Positions 12,009-24,344 of a stretch of 64,000 nt of DNA are shown one piece after another. Origin of the DNA: Brienomyrus brachyistius. Taxonomy: Eukaryota; Chordata; Actinopteri; Osteoglossiformes; Mormyridae. The position numbers were made by a program, and so were the translations under genes. The stretch spans positions 13,417,191 through 13,481,190 of the forward strand of contig NC_064540.1 in NCBI RefSeq assembly GCF_023856365.1. Direction: 5' to 3'. The first letter of the stretch is position 1, and each line of letters begins with the position of its first letter. A model generated the notes under the pieces. It was not told where the DNA came from. It saw only the letters and a list, made by a program, of their open reading frames with translations, and did not search any database.

Positions 12009-13611
12009 CAGTGAGGTCATGGATAGAATGCTGTTTGGTGAGCCCCTTCACACTAACAGACTCTGTGGGGAGGCTTTGACAAACAGAATCTTAGGCTTTC
12101 ACAGAACCACCATTCACTGTTAACCTGAACCTACTACAGATTATCTGGATGAATAGTCAATGTTTTTAGAATTGGTAATGTCTATTTCGAAACAGCTGGA
12201 GTGGCAATGTCAAAAGAAACTGGCACTGCTGGCCAAGCGTGGTAGCACGTGGATGAACTAAATTTATGCTTTGGATGAACTGAATTGACTTCAATAACTG
12301 CTTAAAACTTCAATCACTTAGCAAATTAATGATTAAATGAGGAATGCTCTCAACGTTTCTCTAAACACATTTTCTCTAATTATAGTTTCAAGGGCCTATA
12401 ACTCATGGCACAGTTGATGACGGGGTCTAATTCCTGGATAAGACAGTTGCAGGGCTGCATGTACGAGGGATGTTTGATAACAGCAGAGACTCTCTTGGTG
12501 ATCATTAGCAAGAACACATGGAAATGCCTGAATAAAATCCCACCACGAAAAGTAGGTTATGCCCCTAACATCCAAGGAAAACATATTTTTCCTGAGATAA
12601 CAGGCCTAATACAGAGCCAAATTTCTCTCATCCAGATACTCTGCTAGGGTTCCCTCCCATCACACAGCACAGAATGCTAGTCATCTGTGGATCATTTACA
12701 GACACCAATTCAACCAGCTCCATGTATTTCAACTGTAGGAGTAAACTGGGCTACCCACTGAGCCATCAGGATTTATAACCACCTGCAAATTTAAATAACA
12801 ATGAACTATAAAGAAATATAAATCACCAGGTGCAAGACTGACGTCTACTGGGACAGAAATCAGATGTGACACAAGGACTAAATGATGAAAGTGACACTTA
12901 TGAGCTGCCTTGAGACAGAACAGGCTGGTGACTGAGGAAACATCCATGGCGTCTGTTCTAACACTGTCAAGTAAGCAATGAGGAATCATCGAGAAAACTG
13001 AGAGCTGGAACATACCTTTCAACCTCTTTTCTCTTCTCACAAGGATGACTTTACATCACTTACAATTAGCAAAAGATTGTGGGCATTTGGTGGAGCTTCT
13101 CCCCTAACTTGCCCCTACACTGGAACATCCACACCTTCCCTCCATCTCATACCAGGTTACTGCAAGGAGTACACCAATCCATTAGAGAGAAGTGTCTCTC
13201 ACTCCTGATACACATAAGAGGCATAACCCAGGTCTGAAAAGCCTCTGGTGTTCACTGTAGCAGCTGGAGGGTATGTGCAGTATGTTGGCTCTGAAAACTC
13301 TTTCGTAGAATCAAGAGCTGTGTTATCTACCGTTTTGTGAATCTCTGGTAATTTTCTCTCTATTTCATCTTATACTTCAGCTGTTGCAGATGGTACAAAG
13401 CTCAATAAAGGACAGCTCCAAACAAAAGTTGAACCGTCATGATAACTCAAATGAACTCGATTATTCAACTACTAAAAACATCGATTAAAAATTTCCTTCT
13501 CAACTACTCGGCAATATGGCGGAAGTAAGACGACGTATAATGTATGAGGGTCCAACTAAAGAGCATAGGCAACAGTTCTGTGGAAGCACTTCTGATTACA
13601 AGTGAGGTGTG

Positions 13612-14618
13612 TGCTATTGTTTTAGTGGTGTGTGTGACATTGCGTTAGTGGTGTGTGTTACATTGCTTTAGTGGTGTGTGTGTGACATTGCTGTAGTGTG
13701 GTGTGTGTGACATTGCTTTAGTGGTGTGTGCAACATTGCTTTAGTGTGGTGTGTGTGACATTGCTTTAGTGGTGTGTGCGACATTGCTTTAGTGGTGTGT
13801 GTGACATTGCTTTAGTGTGGTGTGTGTAACATTGCTTTAGTGGTGTGTGCGACATTGCTTTAGTATGGTGTGTGTGACATTGCTGTAGTGTGGTGTGTGC
13901 GACATTGCTTTAGTGGTGTGTGCGACATTGCTTTAGTGGTGTGTGTGACATTGTTTTAGTGTGGTGTGTGTGACATTGCGTTAGTGTGGTGTGTGCGACA
14001 TTTCTTTAGTGGTGTGTGTGACATTGCTTTAGTGGTGTGTGCGACATTGCTTTAGTGGTGTGTGCGACATTGCTTTAGTGTGGTGTGTGACATTGCTTTA
14101 GTATGGTGTGTGTGACATTGCTGTAGTGTGGTGTGTGCGACATTGCTTTAGTATGGTGTGTGTGACATTGCTGTAGTGTGGTGTGTGCGACATTGCTTTA
14201 GTGGTGTGTGCGACATTGCTTTAGTGGTGTGTGTGACATTGTTTTAGTGTGGTGTGTGTGACATTGCTGTAGTGTGGTGTGTGCGACATTGCTTTAGTGG
14301 TATGTGTGACATTGCTTTAGTGGTGTGTGCGACATTGCTTTAGTGGTGTGTGCGACATTGCTTTAGTGGTGTGTGCGACATTGCTTTAGTGTGGTGTGTG
14401 CGACATTACTTTAGTATGGTGTGTGTGACATTGCTGTAGTGTGGTGTGTGCGACATTGCTTTAGTGGTGTGTGTGACATTGCTTTAGTGGTGTGTGCGAC
14501 ATTGCTTTAGTGGTGTGTGCGACATTGCTTTAGTGTGGTGTGTGCGACATTGCTTTAGTGTGGTGTGTGACATTGCTTTAGTGGTGTGTGTGACATTGTT
14601 TTAGTGTGGTGTGTGCGA
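13612..14618. repeat. GT-rich minisatellite (23/25-bp units), block 1
   Basis: Tandem units of 23 or 25 bp built on GACATTGCTTTAGTG plus GTGTGTG. The two lengths differ by one extra GT step. About 40 copies. It is non-coding, with potential for Z-DNA in the GT runs. Confidence 0.92.
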
Positions 14619-14828
14619 ATCAATTATATTATCGATATTATAATATATTAACGATTACTTGATGAATCGTCAGATTAACCGGTAAATAGATTACTTGATT
14701 ATTGATATAATCGATAGTGACAGCACTACACAAAAGTGGTTCTATATTTTTAAAGGGTAGGTGATTTTTGTGAAATGTTATTTAAAAATCCTTCTTTTTG
14801 GGTACCTGAAAATCAAGGTCTAATCCAT

Positions 14829-15108
14829 TGTTTTAGTGGTGTGTGTGACATTGCTTTAGTGGTGTGTGTAACATTGCTTTAGTGTGGTGTGTGTGACATT
14901 GCATTAGTGGTGTGTGCGACATTGCTTTAGTGGTGTGTGTGTGACATTGCGTTAGTGTGGTGTGTGCGACATTGCTTTAGTGTGATGTGTGCGACATTGC
15001 TTTAGTGGTGTGTGCGACATTGCTTTAGTGGTGTGTGCGACATTGCTTTAGTGGTGTGTGCGACATTGCTTTAGTGGTGTGTGCGACATTGCTTTAGTGG
15101 TGTGTATC
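14829..15108. repeat. GT-rich minisatellite, block 2
   Basis: About 12 further units of the same 23/25-bp repeat, separated from block 1 by 210 bp that include an hAT-like end. Confidence 0.9.
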
Positions 15109-16681
15109 ACATTACATGTCAGGTAAAGAGAGCGATGCTCTTTTTCACTTGGGTCAGACATTGATGGCAGGACCTTTAACAACTGAATAATGCCAGAAAG
15201 GAAACATGAAGGGATTTCGGCTATAAAGTGGATGGAAATGGCACGCTATTTTAAAGCGTATCTCGCAAAGAGAGGCAACATGTCAAACCTGGCCAGACAT
15301 TTGTCAGACAAACATCTCCACCTTGTCATGGAATTCTAAGACTGATGGGGATAGCTGACTAGTTCACTCAGTTATGTCCATTAAAAAATGAAAGTGAAAA
15401 AGGCCTCTGTGCAGCAGAAATATACATACCTGTACATGGCCTACAGCGAGGTGTAGGTCCATTCCACAAGTGATACAAACTCATCCATTAATTTAACTTG
15501 ACCGTGACTAAAAATAAAATATGCCTGACTTGCTTTTTTGACTAAAATGCTTGCATTTTATTTTAACTGACCTCCCCACACCTGAACATCATTTAAAATA
15601 GTTTTGTTTGAAATAAAACACAATAATGACATTTGAGAGGAAGAGTATAAAATACACCCAGCAGCAATGCTCGAAAAAACAATACAGCCCAGTCATACCT
15701 TGGTAATCAAACTCCATCCCTTTGAATGACGCTTACAAGCACACACATACAAATATATTTATGCCTATACATATCCAAACTACTTTTGTAGCTGCTGTGT
15801 ATAACAAAGGGGTCAGAGCTAGGGGGCTCTCTGGGGAGAGGAAGACTAAACATAAATACAAAAATAACTGCAAAGATGTTTACAGTTCTCATAAACCCAC
15901 ATACAGTACAGTAGAGGGTAGCTTGGTGTAATCAACTTATTACTCTGCAGTTGTAGGATTAAAACCTTTCAAGAAAAATGTCGTTTTGGCAAAACCATCT
16001 CCAACGCATTGTAATGATGAGGATAAACTTTGCTGCTCGGCGTACTCCCAAAGCTGTCCTCTTGGACCTGATTAGAATTAATTAAGTCTTAGATGAATAC
16101 GTTTTAAACTGTAAACATATTTCTCTGTGCACATCTCACACAGCAGTATACTCTTATTAAGATGCTGCTGTTTCTCTGAGAATGCGCTGCATGATTCCTT
16201 GCCCTTCTGGTTGCACTTGGTGGTCGTTTCAGAAAGAAGTGATATAGTAATGTTCATACTTTCTCACATTTATTTTTATTTTCTGAATATCCCATGGAGA
16301 TTCCATAAAGGAGAGAAGCGGTGGGACTGGCCATCTACTGTGACAGTTGAATAGAGTCTGACTGAATAACTGTTTTGTTGATGGCTGCATGTTGTTGTTG
16401 AATAAGACCTTGAGGCATTCTGGGATGGACGTCCAATGACAAAGGGCAAAGGATAAAGCACAGGCAAGACAGGGTCCAACTCCCCAACCCTATCATGTTT
16501 TCTAAGCTTCTGGGTCTTTGGAGGATGCACAGAACAAGAAGATTCACCCCCACCCAAAAATAGTCATAACCCCACCCTCAGCTTCTTAATAATCTGTTAA
16601 ACAAAGCTCTCTCAAGAATATTTTTAGCATGTGACAATTTTAAATGTAACCTGCTTCCACGGGGATTTCAGTAATTATCCA

Positions 16682-17033
16682 TCCATCCATTTTCCAAACC
16701 GCTTACCCTACTGGGTCGCGGGGGGTCCGGAGCCTATTGCGGAAGCAATGGGCACAAGGCAGGGAACAACACAGGATGGGGGGCCAGCCCATCGCAGGGC
16801 ACACTCACACACCATTCACTCACACATGCACACCTATGGGCAATTTAGCAAGTCCAATTAGCCTCAGCATGTTTTTGGACTGTGGGGGGGGAAACCGGAG
16901 TACCCGGAGGAAACCCCACGATGACATGGGGAGAACATACAAACTCCACACACGTGTGACCCAGGCGAAGACTCAAACCCGGGTCCCAGAGGTGTGAGGC
17001 GAGAGTGCTAACCACTGCACCACCATGCCGCCC
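16682..17033 (-). mobile_element. tRNA-derived SINE with ATGG tail, copy C (with TSD)
   Basis: Minus-strand copy of the same family as 5967-6327. A perfect 13-bp target duplication CAGTAATTATCCA flanks it (16669-16681 and 17034-17046). The tail is the CCAT block at the left; the tRNA-like head is near 16965-17033. Confidence 0.87.
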
Positions 17034-17573
17034 CAGTAATTATCCAGTCTTTGTCAAATGCCACTGTCAATTGCAAAGCAGCAAAAGGTTAGGAAGAATA
17101 GTTGTTGTAGTTGTACTTATGGTCAGCAGCAGTAAGAGGAGGGCCAGAGGTACCCACCTATCTAATTTTTATACTGTCCAGACATTATATTGAGGTGTAC
17201 AGTATTTTAAAAGCAGCACATCTTGGTGATATATTTTACGGAGCGGGAATGGGCTGGGGGTCCAGGCTACTTTTGCATGGATTTCAAAAAACTGTGGCAT
17301 GCCTCATTACAATAATATAGCCCAAGCCTTGACTAATAACTTTAAAACTGTTCAGAAAGTTTACCCGTTTGATTATACTGCTTGTATTTGCAGTTGTTGC
17401 AATACATCTGCCTCTCCTGATCTGGTGGAATATCACTGCTGTGTGCATGCACTGACCGCGACCATCGGCATCCACAGCCAAATGTAGAAAGCACACAAAG
17501 GCACACGCAGAAAAGTAAAGTATGAACTAGGCTTTACAGTTCAAAGCAGGGGAAACAGAAGCCACACTCCTTG

Positions 17574-17955
17574 CAGTTCAGACTAGGTGTTCCGCCTAAT
17601 GCAAAGCAGGTTTGGGCCTGACCAGTACTTGGATGGGAGACCAACTAGGAAAGCTGGGTTGATGCTGGAAGAGGTGTTGGTGAGGCCACCAGGTCAGCCA
17701 ATCCTGTGGTCTGTGTCTATCCTAGTGCAGTGATGGGGACACTGGGTACACTGTGCTGTAAAAATTATGTCATCCATTGGATGAGATGTAAAACTGAGGT
17801 CCTGACTCTCTGAGGTCATAAAGGATTCCTGGGAATCCTCTGAAAGAGTAGGGATGGTACCTAGATATCTTGGCTAAAACTGACCACTGTGGCCCTTCCA
17901 TTGGTAACATTGGTAATATTTCAATAAAGAAATATTGTGCCGCAAAATTTTGCAA
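17574..17955 (+). mobile_element. 5S rRNA-derived SINE (SINE3-like), plus strand
   Basis: 17603-17642 reads like the internal promoter and 3' half of 5S rRNA (GACCAGTACTTGGATGGGAG). It is followed by a shared body with GAGGTCCTGACTCTCTGAGG and GGGATGGTACC. It is not a functional 5S gene, since the 5' half is missing or diverged. Copies of the body recur at 54860-55340 and 25535-25865. Confidence 0.8.
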
Positions 17956-20900
17956 TTTAATTATGTTTCAATACGCATGGCAGCGTTTAAGCCGTCTGGC
18001 ACTAAGTCACCAATTGAGCCTTTTATTGTTTGTGTTTTAATTGCTAATGACAGCTGTCATGCCGAATCTCTTCCCCCATCCGAATTCCTTTCCCTTTGAC
18101 TTATCGGTCAGCTGTTAGATTGGAATCACAGAATCGCAATGACGCAGTTTCAAGGTACCTTGCCAGGTAATTACATGTAATTACACGTCATGTGATTGAG
18201 CTTCTTCTATATTAATACTACCTTTCTTGCTTGATTTGCTGCACCCTATTAAATTTTTCCCATTTTTTATAGGGGCATCCTCAATGTAGAAAAATTTTGA
18301 AGAAAGTTTTCTTAATGTTCTTCCATTTTTACTATTTTTCCTTAATGATTTTTTTTTCTGTTTTTACTGTTGTTTTGTGTATTGCAGGCCTATGTGTATT
18401 ATTAATGTTACTGATTTATAATAAAATATTTAATACTTGGCAGACTGACACTCTGTGGTTACTTTCAAGCTATTAACTTAGTGAATTTATTACACTTGCT
18501 CTTTCAAGTTTGTAACACACCTAATGTATTACAAAACAAAGAGTCTTTTTAAAAATATATTTTTTGTTATTCCTTAAACTGGCATTCTTTTGGGTGTAGC
18601 CACAAGGAGAAAGTGTATTATTTTGTCTTTCACACATAACAATTAGAACATTCTGGAAATTTTTCTTGGGTTGTAACTGACAAACACTTGGAATGAATAT
18701 ATTGGTGACACATCTTGAGTGGTTTCTAGGTTGAATGAAGTTAGTGTTTGTGTTATTAGACTAAAATGAGGTTTTATCGTGCTTTTCATTTAATAATAAA
18801 TAATATTTATTATTGAATAATATTTAATAATAAATAACAATGACTTTATGGATCCCCCATGGGAATATTCTCTTCTTACCTACCCCATCTTGCTTATTTT
18901 TAAAATATCATTTTAATCATTTTGCTTGCAGAAAGCTGAATTCATGAAATTAGTTTTTGAATAAATGTTTAGTCTACTAACTATTATTAAACTAAAAAAA
19001 TGGGAATCAGCCAGGATCGGTAAAAACTGGCAATTGGGATCAGCCAAGGAAAATGCAAAGTGTATCCTTAAGTACTACCTCTGTACACGTAACTCCGTGC
19101 GTGATGAAACTGCTGAAGCGCCTGAACTCAGCTGCTCTTCCAGGAACAATTCCTAATCACATGATCGTGTGACCTGAACTCCCAGTACTTCACATGACTG
19201 ACATCTCAAACACAAACCAGTGTAGACAAGAACATCTAATTCATTTCCATGTTTGACTGGAACAGCTAACGTGAAAGTTTTAAAATGTTTTATTCGAAAA
19301 GCAAAAATGAAAGAACCAACAAAGACCAATATAAAAGCACAAAACTACAAATCATTTATTGAAATGCAATCTTAAAAAAATTGTGCGCAATACCCCTTAA
19401 CCTGGCTTCCAAAACTGCAAATTAAGATTTTCAAATGCTTAAAAAATGTACCTAATGTTTGAAGGGAGAGGTGCACAGTACACTAACTGCTTCCAAACAA
19501 GTGCGATTGCTGAGAGAGAAGCATTTCACTTTTTCAAGTGAAAGAAGTGCGTGAGAGAGGGGTGTCCATATGGAGCATGCCACACATGGAACTAAAGGCC
19601 ATTAGAAAGGCTGAAGACCTTTAGAAATGAACGACATAGCCAGGTACTCAACTCTCTGTAAAACAGGGTATAAATTGAAAGCTCTGCCTTCTGCTGCATT
19701 TAATTAATGGCGCTGAGCATCACTTACGGACAGCATCATTGGTTGTGGGCATTAACTCTTAACAGAATGAGCTTACAGGATTCCACCAGTGTCATCGACA
19801 ACTGAGTTTCTCTATCCAGAGTGATTCAGGATGCCACACTGTACAGCTCAGAACCAACCTCAGGAGGTCCTCCTAGGATTTCTGATGACAAACTTTAAAT
19901 CACAAGCCCGTAGGCATAACCCATGACCTGTTCTTCCCATTTAGTCTAAGACTGCAGAGGTTGAATGAAACATAAAGGATGAGTATAATCTTATGCCATA
20001 ACAAAGTAGCGTACTGCGATTTTGAGCAACCACATATCTGCTCTTGGCTTGCATAGCCGAGCAGGCATAGAGATTAGGCAGTGCACCCTATAGGCAGTCC
20101 AACATACACGTGAGTTATTTCACCCTGCAGGAAACTCTGAAGCAGAAGCTCACCCAAACAGACCCATGTGAGAGCCAGGAAGGTGTGTGCAGAGCCGGGG
20201 CTCGCTGGACGTTTGCCAGCGGCACCTGCCGAGTGTAATCACAGTACGTCACCTACCACCCACCGGACTGCTAACCACTTCCCGTGTGACATGGATCCTT
20301 GCTACAGGTTGCAGTCTCATTTCAGCAGGGCTCAGGATTCATCACTATCGCCAGCTGGCTCTTAACCTCAACTTCGGGGAAGTTCACACGACAGGTCACT
20401 CGATTTGAAAATGGAAGAGACAAAGACGAGGCCTTTACTGTCGTAAGAAAGGAATGTGATAAGCCTTAGGTGTGAGGAAGAAAGAGGAATGCTGCAAAAA
20501 AAAACAGCCAGAGAGAGAATACAGCTGGCCTTGTCGTGTTCCCTGGAGTCCAGAAACAGCAAGAATGTTCTAGCTCACTGACCATATGGCAGTGGCCTTC
20601 AGATCCTGAGACACCAGGCTTTTTTTCACAGGCCTGGCCAAAACGACACATTAAATCAACACTTGTGATCTCACCAGAGACATTCAAAGAGTGTGGTGTG
20701 CAAAGTAGTCTCCCGAATGACACTGGAAGGGGCGGATGGGTTGAACAGCATGCGGGTGGGTGCAGGGTTCTGAGTGGGTATTCAAACACAGGCCAAGTGC
20801 ATAAAAACAGCATGCTGCAGCTTGCGGAGAGAGGGGAGAGGATGCTCAGTCACCGCAGCAGTCCTGGAGCGACTACCACCACAGCAGATGGCAATTCCTG

Positions 20901-23093
20901 CAGGTCGTCCCTTCTCCCTTCCCAGAATTCCTAGCCCCTTTCCTATAATTCTCAAGCTTCTTCTCACCACGTACAATCAGTTGCCATTTTCCCACAATAT
21001 CATGCCAGGTTTTCTGCCCTCAGTCAGTTTCTGCCGATTTGAACAGGGAGGACACACAAAAATAGACAGGATTAGTGCCTTGTCCAGTGTACATAAGCCC
21101 AATGAGCAGCTTTTGCCGATCTTAAGAAATAATCAGAGGGTTCGGAGCGCATTTGGAGAATTAGATGAGGAAATAAAACACTCACACCTTGAGGAGCAAG
21201 TCAAAAAACTGTTAGCTTACAGAATGCCTATCAGTTACATCTCGGTCCAGTCATGGCGCAGGGTCAGCCAGGTCAGAATCACTTACTTCTTCCACACCTG
21301 AGAAGAACTCTTTCCTAGATACTGCTGCAGCACTGGTGTGGTGCCAGAATAATTTGCTTTTGCTGTTCTTAAAGGTAGATTACTTACATTATTTGTCTTC
21401 AAGGACATTTTTACACAAAAGCAATTACAATACACATAACTGACCATGTACACGGGTACACATTTTACCAGAAATCCTATTTAATTTAATAGGTTTTCAG
21501 AGTGGTCTATGAGCAGCAAAGGTAGCAATCCTTCATTCAGTTCTCCAACATCTTACTCTTTTTTTTCTCAAGATTCTTAAGCGTGTTCAACGTCCCAACA
21601 CAAAATAGTCAGGAAGAAAAGGGACTTGACAAATCCATGACTCATATTTACTGAGAACACCAAAAGCTCTGTCCTCCTGTCTCTGTGTAGATATGTTTCC
21701 TCAGTATCTTGCTGTTAAAGAAACGTCGATGCTGCATAGTTCATGTCATTGCCCCATGAAACAAAAGCAGAAGCTAATTTAATGTAGATACCCCACTCTA
21801 CTAAAACCAAGATAAAACACAACCTGCCCTTTCAGAGTGGAATGCATTTTTCATCCGCCAGTGTGGTTTACTGCTTGCATGAATTACACAGACGTGTAAG
21901 AGAGGTTGTGGGTATCCACGTAAATTCATTAAAAACTATGAAAAAAATTCACGGATGCACTGCATAGGAAGTCATGTCATTATCTTCACACACACACATG
22001 CACACACACAAACACACACGCACACACACAACGAAGATGCCTGTTACCTTTACGATCCCTACAATGAAGACAATGAAGAAGTTCGCAGTTGAGCGGGTGA
22101 CTGACGTGCTCACTGAATGGCTACCTAACGTCGCCTTCTAGCTCTTGTGGGAAAGAGCACCACCCTTCACTTGTCATTGGCTGGCAGCTAAATACGGTCA
22201 ATAGTATCACATGAGACCATTGGCCAGAGATGCCAGCCACCTACAGGATATGTTGTACAGCTACACACCCACAAATATATTACAAGCATATATTGACAGC
22301 AAGAGAGATGCGCGCCTTCCTATAGCTAGCCTCCAACCCGCCCACACATGCACATACTCATACATATCACAAACTTTTGATTCCTTTTTGAAAATTTGCC
22401 GCATATTGCCTAGTGACAAGTAGCCTGTTGTCAAATCAAATTTGACATTATAATTGACAGTCACCCATAAACTAATGCACTACTGCACCAATACAGATTC
22501 TTTGTGACCGAAGAGTTCATGTCACCTGATACTACCCACAATGCATTACTTCACAGTATAGTGAACCTCTCAGGTTCCAACATCCCTCCTATAAACGGCA
22601 CCAAATGCTTTTTGCGCCACTTGGTTACCAAAACAATTTGTGTCACTGACCTTGGATAATGGTTTATTGTGTTCCAGCCTCCCACACCAGAGCAACCCTG
22701 TTGCAGTCAACACATCCGTTTATGTGGGCCATTAAACCCGTTAACACCAGACATTCACCATCCTTTACGAATGAGACAAAGATAGTACTGATTCTACATG
22801 ATAGCATCAGGTGTAGATGCAAAAATGAGAGGGATAAAATCCTTCTGAGTTTCACCATTCCATGGGTTTGTTCCGGTGCGTCAAATCCATGGAAATTCAG
22901 GAGACCATAGACATTGTTTAAGACATGAAATTGGCTACCCAAGGTTCTAAGATATTCCCTTCCTACTCTGTTCTTTCTGATCATTTCTCCAACATTCTTA
23001 TTTGTTTTTTAGAGACAGGCACCTACAGCTAACTTCAGACATTAATCAAGACTTTGCTCCACCCACCCCTTGATAACAGGCGTGTCCTCTTAC

Positions 23094-23651
23094 CTCAACC
23101 AAGTGAGGCGTGGGGTTGAAGCCACACATGTTACAAACTCGGGTGTGGCACTGTGTGCAGGTACTGTAGTTGGGCGGCTCCGAAAACTTGCTGACGTTCA
23201 GCTCTGCTTTGCACAGAGGACAGTTTGATTCGAGCTTCCCCAGCTCCTTTGGGCGTTGGGCTGGCTGCTGTTGAGGGGGTGCATGAAGGCCCGGGGCAGG
23301 GGCAGGCCCAGAAGGAGGTCCAGAAACAGGCCCCTGGCGTGTCTTGGTGGGGGCTGGTGGGGGTTGGGAAGGCAGCAAAGGATCAACAGACATCAGAGTG
23401 CTGGCCTGACTCAGAATGGACGCTCCAAAGCCAAACAGCTTGTCTAACGGCTGCTCCTGAGACTGCCTGGAGGGGGAGCTACCAGCACTCCGCGTATGAT
23501 CCTGTTGGCCAGACTGGTTGGTGGACGAACGGGACAGGTCGGGTTGGGATGGAGCCTTAGCCAGACCCCCCGGCTTCTTGGATTGGGGGGTTGTCATATC
23601 CATTCCCAGGGCCCTCTGCATCTGACAGTTCAGGCATAGCCACTCCTGGAC
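23094..23651 (-). CDS. bsn: bassoon, coding exon 3 (end of zinc finger 1, start of zinc finger 2)
   Basis: Encodes residues 171-356 (186 codons, phase 0 at both ends). The acceptor is TTTCCCGGCAG before 23651 and the donor GTAAGAG starts at 23093. It opens with VQEWLCLNC, which supplies C176 and C179 of zinc finger 1, followed by QMQRALGMDMTT, a bassoon signature. A Ser/Gln-rich linker leads to KLFGFGASILSQAST (residues 241-255), a motif shared by bassoon and piccolo between the two fingers. A Pro-rich segment follows, then zinc finger 2: C314, C317, C335, C338, C343, C346 and GFNPTPHLVE. The last Cys pair is again in the next exon, so both fingers are interrupted at the same place, as expected if the two finger modules arose by duplication. 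No in-frame stop is present. Confidence 0.95.
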
Positions 23652-24255
23652 CTGCCGGGAAAATCAGATGGAGATATAGTGTCACCAAAGTGCAACATCC
23701 ATTTATCTTACAGACAACCACTTATATTTCAAAGAAGAGTGGAGCAGTATCATTCTTGCTTGGCGTTTCTGCAGCTTGCCATCTTTAAGTGCTGCATCCT
23801 GGCTCTGCTCCACAAACTCAAAGCATCCATTTTGACAAGAGTCCAAAGACAAGGATAAAATAACCTGTTTGCTGCAATTTGATGGGCAGCCCTTAACTCT
23901 CCATATTCCACATTATTGCTCCACATGTCAAAACATATATTTAGATAGTCTCCTACAAGGTTGCCCTCTTTGTTTGGTCCTGCCATGCCTCAGTTCTGCT
24001 TTTCACACTTATTCATGGAGGAAAAGCTTCACAGATTTTTTCCGACAGCGCCAAAAGTATAGACAGATTCTGGTGCTGCCATGACATCATCGAATGACCC
24101 TAACAGTTTCCACATGAACGTACAAGTGTACACAGTAAAACAGAGCTTAATAGTGATACTAGAACTTTATCAGCCATTCATACAAGCATAAGCAGAATTA
24201 CAAATGAGCTCTTTGGTTGCTGCACATCCCTTCTAGATCTCCATGAGACATACAC

Positions 24256-24344
24256 ATATGTGACCCATCACCACGAAATGAGTCTTATGGGTGTATTTCT
24301 ACCAGTGTGACTTAAGACTCATTTTGTGGTGATGGGTCACATAT
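24256..24344. repeat. 32-bp near-perfect hairpin (foldback MITE)
   Basis: Arms at 24256-24287 and 24313-24344 are inverted copies with a single mismatch, around a 25-nt loop. The arm text (TGACCCATCACCAC) resembles a short foldback repeat common in fish genomes. The transcript on either strand would form a pre-miRNA-sized hairpin. Confidence 0.75.

Larger units (their letters stand above)
13420..15420 (+). mobile_element. degraded hAT-like region hosting a GT minisatellite
   Basis: At 15241-15315 the plus frame reads ARYFKAYLAKRGNMSNLARH then LSDKH, like the BED zinc finger at the start of hAT transposases. The HxxxxH half remains and the CxxC half is lost. At 13450-13490 and 14640-14730 are pieces like the termini of the hAT MITE at 52605-53278 (CGATTA runs; TCGATAGTGACAGCACTA). 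Between them sit two minisatellite blocks. The boundaries of the element are not defined. Confidence 0.4.
424..23093 (-). other. bsn: bassoon intron 3 (22.7 kb)
   Basis: Bounded by the donor at 23093 and the acceptor at 424. It carries the repeats listed separately. I recognise nothing in 424-651, 972-2036, 4100-4645, 4806-5954, 6340-8530, 10070-10590, 12011-13420, 15460-16668 and 17960-23093; these are AT-rich or mixed sequence with only short chance open frames. Degenerate CCTAA and CTAAT runs occur at 7240-7300. Confidence 0.85.

Noticed and set aside
10580..12014. Open frames of 469 and 476 codons as a repeat-protein gene
   Set aside because: They arise from a 54-bp tandem repeat whose length is divisible by three. 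Both frames are equally open, there is no promoter or splice context, and the array lies in a bassoon intron.
10594..15108. Tandem arrays as CRISPR
   Set aside because: The units are contiguous with no unique spacers, and the DNA is vertebrate.
17603..17642. 5S rRNA gene
   Set aside because: Only the promoter-like half is present, followed by a SINE body; the 5' half of 5S is missing.
20168..21301. Cluster of 65-175-codon plus-strand frames as a gene
   Set aside because: Overlapping frames without domain, repeat or splice logic; compatible with chance in GC-richer intron sequence.
22664..22984. Minus-strand 106-codon frame as an extra bassoon exon
   Set aside because: No similarity to bassoon, no suitable splice sites in phase, and it lies after the strong exon 3 donor.
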